From Lepisosteus oculatus (lineage: Eukaryota; Chordata; Actinopteri; Semionotiformes; Lepisosteidae): a DNA stretch of 64,000 nt. Positions 48,071 through 56,500 of the stretch are shown piece by piece; position 1 is the stretch's first letter; each line of letters starts with the position of its first letter. A program made the translations under genes and the position numbers. Location of the stretch: the NCBI RefSeq assembly GCF_040954835.1, contig NC_090711.1, positions 2,797,501 through 2,861,500 of the forward strand, given 5' to 3'. The notes beneath the pieces were generated by a model. That model worked only from the letters and a program-made list of their open reading frames with translations. It had not been told where the DNA came from and did no database searches.

Positions 48071-48680
48071 CAATCCATTACAGTTAGCAGTTTATATCTT
48101 GTAATATAACGAGAGGATTATCTTTTATAATTAACGAGAGGTTATGGGGGGGGGGGTCAGTGTTCTCCAGTACGGAGCAGGCAGCATGTATACAGTTATT
48201 AAAACCTGAAAAAAAATCCTCCACACCAGAAATGTCATGAATTTCTTTTTAAAAGCAGTCTCCACCCCAACCCCACTCCACGCTGCCCTTCAGCACAGCT
48301 CCCAGTTTCTCAGAGAGCAGAAGGCACTTTCCGATGGGTCCTTCACATCAACACCCATCTCTCATGCTTCACCAGGCACCCAGCGTGGGTGCAGAGGAGG
48401 GCTCAGAGCCACACGCCAAGCCTGGCGAAGTGGTGTCACGACAGGGCTTCACCTTATCCCTCAGGGCGAGCGCTGCGGATCGCCCCCCCCCCGGCCCGCC
48501 GAGGGGGAGGGAAGGAAAAGGGAGGGAGCGTTTGACTCCTGCATGCGATCTTGGACCCATGGGGACGGGGGACTGCAGACGCATTCGAACCCACGTCCGA
48601 CCCGCTGCAACGGAAAGAGGAGCAGCGGCGGACAAGGGAGAGGGGGCGAGGGGCTTGTGGGAAGGCGGCGCGCCAGGAGC

Positions 48681-48900
48681 AGGAGAGCACCGCCCAGGGC
48701 CCATCGCACACGCTGCAGCGCCGTCACTTCAGACTGCAGAGGGAGCGGTGTCCCCACCCGGCCTCCGCACTGGCACCCTCTCAGACACCCAGGAGAGCGC
48801 CGCCCAGGGCCCATCGCACACGCTGCAGCGCCGTCACTTCAGACTGCAGAGGGAGCGGTGTCCCCACCCGGCCTCCGCACTGGCACCCTCTCAGACACCC
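48681..48900. repeat. Tandem duplication, 2 x 110 bp
   Basis: Bases 48681-48790 and 48791-48900 are almost identical; I see one substitution, at position 9 (a/g). The unit is GC-rich and is not a multiple of three. It lies just beyond the probable ACTR5 polyadenylation site. Confidence 0.95.
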
Positions 48901-48981
48901 AAGACCCACAATCCCTCTCCCTGCCTCTCCTTTACAGAAACCAGCCCGAAACAAAGAGGTTTGCAAAACTAAAAATCACTT

Positions 48982-48987
48982 TTTATT
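48982..48987 (-). terminator. actr5: Candidate ACTR5 polyadenylation signal
   Basis: TTTATT on the plus strand gives AATAAA on the gene strand, followed about 10 nt later by a T-rich stretch. It would give a 3'UTR of about 1.26 kb. I see no canonical hexamer closer to the stop codon. Confidence 0.45.
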
Positions 48988-50244
48988 GGGATCGTGGACC
49001 AATCCAACACTGGAAAATAGATAGATTCTGTTCAAGACATGTGAACACTTCGCAGGGGACGTGCACTGATCGATCTGGGAAATCGACAGCCTGCAGATTG
49101 ATTAAAACGACGGCTCCAATCCCCTTCTGCCGTCTCCCTCGCGCAGCTGCCCTTAGGAAACGCCGATTCTTCCTCAGGCCATGCGGCGGATCGATTCCGG
49201 ATGGCGTCAGGGGTCCGCTTACTAAAATCGTCCCCGTCAGCACGGACAGGAGCAGAGCGCTGGCTGCCCCTCTCCGAGGTGCTGATCGAGGCATTCGGTT
49301 CGAGAAAGGGCCAGGGCCCTCACATCTGACATCAATTCACAGAGGTGGCATTTAGAAATGAGGGGGGAAAAATCTGTTGATCAGAACGTTCTCAATAGCC
49401 CCTCTCTCAGCGGCCCCACTTGTGTCCTGTATGTCCACCATAAGCACTGGGATACTCATCAGGAAGAGCCTGATGAATCTGGTAACGGGGTGGTTATAAA
49501 TGGGAGAGGCAAGGAGAAGATCAACTCGCTCCGGCGCCTGTTCTTCTGAATATTGATCCCTGTGCTTCCATTGGCGTCCTTCCGCATCTGTGAGAAAAGA
49601 CGTTGCCAATTCACTGCGAGGGTGAGCCTAATAAACAGACAAGCCACCCCATCTTCAGGGATTTTCTTGGATCTTGAGAATTCCAAAGGAAAACAGCACC
49701 ATTCACCTTAAGGTAAGACTGCAGAAGCGTATTTACAAGATGGCAAAATACTAAAAGTACAAAAAAAAAAGAGAAGTTCCTTCCGTCTTCCTTTACAGCG
49801 CGGTGCGTCACTGAGAGAGGTGCTGGAAGGGGCTGGGCTGCCATAGTGCTTTAGCTCAAAGGATCCCACAATGGCTGTAGGTTCCCCACCCCTGCAGTCT
49901 CGACACACAGGCTCCCTGTCAGTATTTCCCCGACGCACGCTGGGACTGAAACCGAGATGCTGGGCCACACTGCGGAATGTGGCCTAGTGGCCTAACCCAG
50001 CAAGAGATCACATGGCTTCCAACACCTTCATCCACTTCCTAGTAGATCACAGTCAATGGAGAGGGACTTGTTACAGCACTATTCTCTCTTACAGCAGCTG
50101 TGATGGCTTGTGCTCCCGGTGTTGCCGCAGCGATGGAGGCGGTTGCTAGGGCTGGGCCGGCAGTGCAGGCTGGACGCTTGGCTTCCGGGGCCTTGGGGCT
50201 CGGCTCTGACCGGTCAGTTTGTCACGGCTGCGGAGGGGGAGTGG
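48988..50244 (-). other. actr5: ACTR5 3'UTR (presumed)
   Basis: Sequence between the stop codon and the candidate AATAAA. There is no recognised repeat and no second gene. Its first 140 nt remain GC-rich, then it becomes ordinary. Confidence 0.45.
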
Positions 50245-50586
50245 TCATGCCAGAACCCGCGGCTGCGCAGACGGGGCGCCGGCGGCCGCCGCTGCAGGGG
50301 AGACCAGGGCCGAGGCTGTGGCCGGAGGGGCGGCGGCGGCGACCGTCGTTGCGGCGACGGAGGCGGTTGCCGGGGGCGGGTCGGCAGCCCGGGGCGGCGG
50401 CGGCGGCGGCCTGGCGACGCTGATGGGAATGAAGGTGTTGGAGCAGCAGTGCTCGCTCAGGTACTCCCCGCCCTTCTCCTCGTAGTCCTTCCGGGTCACC
50501 CAGCCCTCTTCCCCTCCGGCATGGCGCAGGGCCCACTCCCGGGCCCCGTACCACCCGTCCAGCGCCGGCCGCGATGCCAGGGTCAC
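50245..50586 (-). CDS. actr5: ACTR5 exon 9 (residues 518-630, stop)
   Basis: Reads [40 protein letters not shown] and [20 protein letters not shown], then a Pro6 run and a tail dominated by Ala, Pro, Ser, Thr and Val, ending QPRVLA before TGA. The conserved part aligns with human [20 protein letters not shown]. The tail (about 562-630) is GC-rich low-complexity coding sequence and somewhat longer than the human one, which is Ser/Gly/Ala-rich. Confidence 0.95.
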   Translation of the reverse strand: MTLASRPALDGWYGAREWALRHAGGEEGWVTRKDYEEKGGEYLSEHCCSNTFIPISVARPPPPPPRAADPPPATASVAATTVAAAAPPATASALVSPAAAAAGAPSAQPRVLA

Positions 50587-53500
50587 CTAGAGAGGCCGAG
50601 GCAGAGAAGACACTGCAAACCCCCAGCGAAGAGACTCGCTGCGGTTATTACAAACCTGACAGCGCCTTGCTTAAACTGGAACTCCGTTGGGAGCTTAAGA
50701 CACCGTTGCTTTCTGCTCCGATTCCAGCCACCCACACGGCACTGTGAAGACACCTCAGCCCATCGCCACTTCGCTCAGCTGCTACCTTCTCGCCACAGCT
50801 ATTCTCACCGCCCTATAGGGCGGAGTCGGAGCGGGTAACCCCGTCTATGAAAGGGCGATTCAGCTGCGCGCGCTGGGGGCGTGCTGGTAGGTAAATTGGC
50901 TTCTGGGAAGACCGGGCCTGGCGCGAGTGTGTCCGTGTGTGCCCTGCGATGGACTGGCCTCCCGTCCGGGGTGTACCCTACTTCCCGGGATAGGCTCCCG
51001 CCCCCCCGCTCACTCCCTGGATGGGAAGACGCGGCCAGAAAACGGATGGATGTTGGGGAGGGCGAAACCCTGGCCTGACGCCCTGCCAGAACCCGAACTC
51101 TCACGCGGCACGCCGCTCCCCGGAGCCCCCCCCGGGACCCCGTTCCGTACCTGGAAGTGAGACTGGAAGGGCCGGATCGCCAGCAGCTCCCTCTCCACTC
51201 GCTCCTTCATCCCGGGGTACTGCAGGTTGCCTCCCGTCAGGAACACGTTCCCCGCCAGCGCCCCCTGCTGCTCCGGGGTGTACCTGCACCCGAAAAACCA
51301 CCACAGCTGATTGAGGACGACGTGAGGGCACTGCTTGGTGGGGCGTGCCGTCAGGCTCTTCGTTTGGCTTTTTGTATTTAAATTTGTATTTAAGTTTGTT
51401 AAATTTATATTTATCTCATTTGCATTTCCCTTTAAATCAGTGTTTATATAAATGTAATTCTGTGCATTAAGAGGACTGCTACTCTTCCTTAATGACAGTG
51501 ACTCACGGTTGGTTTGTTGATCCTGTTCCCTCCTACCCCTCATAAAAAGCACCAGTCCCCAGAGAGCACAGAACCACCTGCCCCATACATGACAAGCAAA
51601 AGCCCTGAGCTCAAAAAAAATTACAAAGTCATCAGAGTAAGATGACAGAAGGACTTTGCAGCCATGGTAACACTTTGCTTTTTCTATGTCTATATCTACT
51701 GCACTTACATCTCTATCTCCCCAGTACAGTAAAGATGCAAAACATGCATTTTCCTTTGATTTGCTTAGTTTGCATCCCGTTAGGTGGACAATCAGGGACC
51801 TGTGAACAGTTTTTTTCCCCGCTGGGAGCAAAAACCTTGGGAAAAAAAACCTTGAATGCTGCAAGTCTGCATGTGACAGCGCGTTTGTGCACGCAGGCAA
51901 GGCTTGTGCGTCTGCAGCCCAGCATGCGTGCATGCGTGTGTGTGTGTAACACGGAGCCGGCACACCGGAGAGCCCCTGTGAGCTGCGCCGAGCCAGCACA
52001 AAGGAACACGCTTGTGTGCGCGCAGCGCAGTGCGACGCAGCCCTGCGGCTGTGGCAGGCCGCCGCTGAGAGCTGCTGGGGGGGGGGGGGAGGATGCATGC
52101 ACTTGCCCACCTGTCCAAGATGTACTGCAGGGTCTCCATGACGCCCATCTGCTCCTCCCCGATGACGGAGGGCTGGAACAGGATCTCCGGCACACGCAGC
52201 CTCTCCGTGCCTACGAACAGCTGGTGATACTCTGCCAGGTTAAACACAGGCTGGCGGGCAGGCAGGAGTGGGAGGAAGACATGAGACCGTAAGAAAAGAT
52301 TCAAAGGAGTGCAGGCCGTTCGGTCCGTCTGGCAGACAGCAGCTTAGTAAACCAAGGACCTCATCAACACAGGGGCACAACACTTCTTCTTGGAAGAAGC
52401 CAAGGTACTGGCTTCAACAACATGGCTGTGCAGCTGGGTCGGGATCCCACAGCCCTTTGTGTAAAGAAGCGCCTCCCGTTCTTGATTTTAACAGCACTTC
52501 CACCTGGTTCAATTCAACTTTTTCTCTGGGTCTCTGAATATTGACAGCAAAGACTGGAAAGAATGTTTGTAAATACATTGTATATACTGAAATGCAACTA
52601 ATGCCATCAATTCCAATACTCATTTGTTAAGTGTTTATGTCTGTCATTACATGTACAGTATATATGAAGGCTTATGAACATATAATACATATATATACAC
52701 TTCATAAACTCCCTCCCTAAAATATACTCAAATAAATGTCTACTGAGCACATAGGTCAATTAGAACAAATGCTATGTATACCCATAAAATGTTTCATTAC
52801 CTGTGCAGGATTAGCAGGCTTGTCTGCTTCGGGCTGGTCCTCATTGAACTCGGGTTCGAGCTCAGCCACACCGTCCCCCTCCTCCATGGACTGCTCCAGC
52901 TCAGGGGTCTGCAGGACAGAGGTACAGGACTCCACCAACACGACAACGACTCTGAAGGGCCCTAAAGCACCGTCTCGCACTGCTGAGCAACCTGAGCCAC
53001 GCCAGGGCCTTCCTGTAAGGCAGTGGTGCCCAGTGCTGGTCCTGGTGAGCCTCACACCTGCTGCTCTTTATTCCACCCCACCTTCACTGCATAACTGAAG
53101 CCTTGATTGACCCAAGACTCTGCTTCGTTGGAATATCTCCATCTTGCATCTAATCACAGGTTTGGGAATTTCACTTCCAAAACGCAACGGTTATTAACGG
53201 TTAGATCAGCGTTCCCACCACTGGAAAAAAATTCAAAAAAATGAAGGGTCTTAAAAAACAAGGCGCATGACGTTTCTTATGAAATCGAATCCCCAGATTA
53301 GTGCACAGAATAATGACTTCTAATTTCTGTTTCAGGCTCGTCACCACTGGGGCTTCAAAAAAACTAAATCAGAAACAATGAGACCAAATCAGCAAGTGAG
53401 CCGAAGCAGTGGAGACCGGCGAGGGAGAGGAGCCTGGGTTCATCAGCTGAGAGACCCGATACAGAGGCGGTGCAGTGCTCGGTCACGGACAGCAGGGGGC

Positions 53501-56500
53501 ACTGTGCACCAGCTCGTGTTACAATCCAGCTGGTTCTGCCTTTTTAAACCAGAAGACGTGCTTCACTTCAGATGGTGGTAGTTTTACGAAAACAATGAAA
53601 AAAAAGAAAGGGTATCGTTAAAATAAAGCGCCTTTTTTTGTCAATAAGTTTAACCACATGCCCACTGGGGAATGGGGTTATTTCTATCTTAAGAACAACG
53701 TCCCATTAAAATTAAAACAGACAGTAATGCTCCCTCCATATTGTAGTGATATATGGCCCCACCTTGTGGTTGAGGTGGGTAGTGCATCATGCTCATCAAC
53801 AGATACAGAACCAGGGGATTCGTTTTTTTCTTCATTTTATGACTCCTTTTAGATGAGAGGCTTCTGTAGTGGTAGCACTTGGCATGAGGATATTTCCAAG
53901 TTCTTCAGCTTTGTTGCATTAAGTACTTAAGTGATAAGAATAAACCCATGTTTGCTTGGATAGAAGCAACCACCCTGCTTCTGGAAAACTATCATAAACA
54001 CTTATTTCTTTCTCCTCTGTGTGCAACTAGCTTGTATTTTACTGCTCTGCTGAGCGCAGCTGGAGTATGTGTCACTGCCCTGCCATGCGCAGCTGGATTG
54101 TATTTTCCTGCTCTGCCGTGCGCAGCTGGAGCATGTGTCACTGCCCTGCCATGCGCAGCTGGATTGTATTTTACTGCTCTGCTGTGCACAGCTGGATTGT
54201 ATTTTACTGCTCTGCTGTGCACAGCTGGATTGTATTTTACTGCACTGCCGTGCGCAGCTGGAGCATGTGTTACTGCACTGCTGTGCGCAGCTGGAGCATG
54301 TGTCACTGCCCTGCCATGCGCAGCTAGAGCATATGTCACTGCCCTGCCATGCGCAGCTGGATTGTATTTTACTGCACTGCCGTGCGCAGCTGGAGCATGT
54401 GTCACTGCCCTGCCGTGCGCAGCTGGATTGTATTTTACTGCACTGCCGTGCGCAGCTGGAGCATGTGTCACTGCCCTGCCATGCGCAGATAGAGCATATG
54501 TCACTGCCCTGCCGTGCGCAGCTGGATTGTATTTTACTGCACTGCTGTGCGCAGCTGGAGCATGTGTCACTGCCCTGCCGTGCGCAGCTGGATTGTATTT
54601 TACTGCACTGCCGTGCGCAGCTGGAGCATGTGTCACTGCCCTGCCGTGCGCAGCTGGATTGTATTTTACTGCACTGCCGTGCGCAGCTGGAGCATGTGTC
54701 ACTGCCCTGCCGTGCGCAGCTGGATTGTATTTTACTGCCCTGCCGTGCGCAGCTGGAGCGTGTGTCACTGCCCTGCCGTGCGCAGCTGGATTGTATTTTA
54801 CTGCCCTGCCGTGCGCAGCTGGAGCGTGTGTCACTGCCCTGCCGTGCGCAGCTGGATTGTATTTTACTGCTCTGCTGTGCACAGCTGGATTGTATTTTAC
54901 TGCACTGCCATGTGCAGCTGGAGCATGTGTCACCGCCCTGCCATGCGCAGCTGGAGCATGTGTCACCGCCCTGCCATGCGCAGCTGGAGCATATGTCACT
55001 GCCCTGCCATGCGCAGCTGGATTGTATTTTACTGCCCTGCCGTGTGCAGCTGGAGCATGTGTCACTGCCCTGCCGTGCGCAGCTGGATTGTATTTTACTG
55101 CCCTGCCATGCGCAGCTGGATTGTATTTTACTGCTCTGCTGTGCGCAGCTGGAGCACGTGCGCAGCCGTCCTCACCTCCGGCTTGCTGTCAGGCCCCTCC
55201 ACCTGCAGGGCGCGCTGCCGGCCCTGCTCCACAGCCAGGCTGAGCTTGCTGATGTAGGACTGCAGCTCCTCTGCAGAGTCCATGTTGAGCTCCACCAGGG
55301 CCTTGTGGAACTGGTCCAGGAGACCGTCCTCTAGGAGCTCCTGGAGAGGAGGAACGCAGAAAAATTAAAAGCCGTGCTGCAGGTCTAGTAGCCTGGCAGT
55401 TATAAAAGCTGCCGATCAGCAAGAGATACGGCTCCCGTGCTGCTGGAGTGGACTTTGCAGGTATGTAGGGTGTAGTGTTGTGCAGGCTGTAGTCTGCAGG
55501 AGTGGCTGGTACCGATCGTCAACGTGCATCAGTGACGCGCTGGGGCAGGCTCAGACGCCGGGCCGCCGCCGTACCTGCACGGCCAGCAGCCTCTCGAGCC
55601 GCTCCTGATCCTGCTGCAGCTTCTCCTCGCGCCGCCGGGTGTTGAGCTCCTGCAGGCGGCGCAGCTGCTGCGCGCGCCTCTCCTGGCGCTCCTCCGCGCT
55701 CAGCGTGCCACCCGCCAGCTTCGAGGAGAAGGGCAGCTGTATCCGGTGGACCTCCCTCTCGTAGAAATCGGCGCAGCGCCACCGCTCCAGTTCTACAGGG
55801 GAAGCAGCAGAGCAGGCTGAGCAAAGCTCATGGCAGGGGCAGGAGCGTTTATTTCTGTGCTACGTTTATGCTCGTCTTGACCAACTAATACAATACCACA
55901 AGGCTCTAGTCACGTTCCTGCAAAGCCCTGGTTATTCATTGTGTTACCTGCGGAGGATTGCATTAATAGTGCCATCCCTAGCACAAGAGCAAGCAACTTC
56001 AGCCAATTCCTTTCCATTTCCTTGTGCGACTGATCTTTTGTCAATGAACAGACGATTAATGGCTTAACCAACCCCCTGCTGAGGACGAATTGAACAATTA
56101 AAGACCGCGAGTGGCTGCACCAGGGTCCCCGACTCCGCTCCTGGGCTCTGACCTTCCTGGTAGTCGAGGGCGGTGTAGCTGTGCTCGTGCAGCAGCTCCT
56201 CCATGCGGCTCAGGGTGATGGCCGCCAGGTGACCGGGGTACTTGAGCTGCAGGAGGCGCTGCAGGTACGAGGCTGCATGGCTGCCCCCCATGTTGACGCG
56301 CTTGCAGTTCCGGGCGTCAAGCCTGCGAGAGGAAAAAAAACACACGCTGTGCTCTCGTATCACCTCGGGACGCACGTATGGGGTCTCCGAGCCCGTTGAG
56401 CCAGTGCCTCATCAGGTTTTTACTCCACGTCTGCTGCCAACCACCTAAATCCACTCCTTAATGACTTAATTGGATCAATTTGTCGCATTTTCTCAGGTGC

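Larger units (their letters stand above)
44501..48680. other. Intergenic between PPP1R16B and ACTR5
   Basis: Contains part of a dispersed repeat at 45340-45440, a PLE-like fragment at 47960-48070, and poly-A, poly-C and poly-G runs. No exon or RNA gene is recognised. Confidence 0.5.

Noticed and set aside
48237..49355. A 372-codon plus-strand open frame
   Set aside because: It crosses the 110-bp tandem duplication in two different frames and lies antisense to the presumed ACTR5 3' end. It shows no domain or conserved motif.
51010..52110. A 366-codon minus-strand open frame
   Set aside because: It reads through ACTR5 intron 7 and exon 8 into intron 8, past good donor and acceptor sites. The non-exon part has no domain and Lys/Asn-rich low-complexity stretches.
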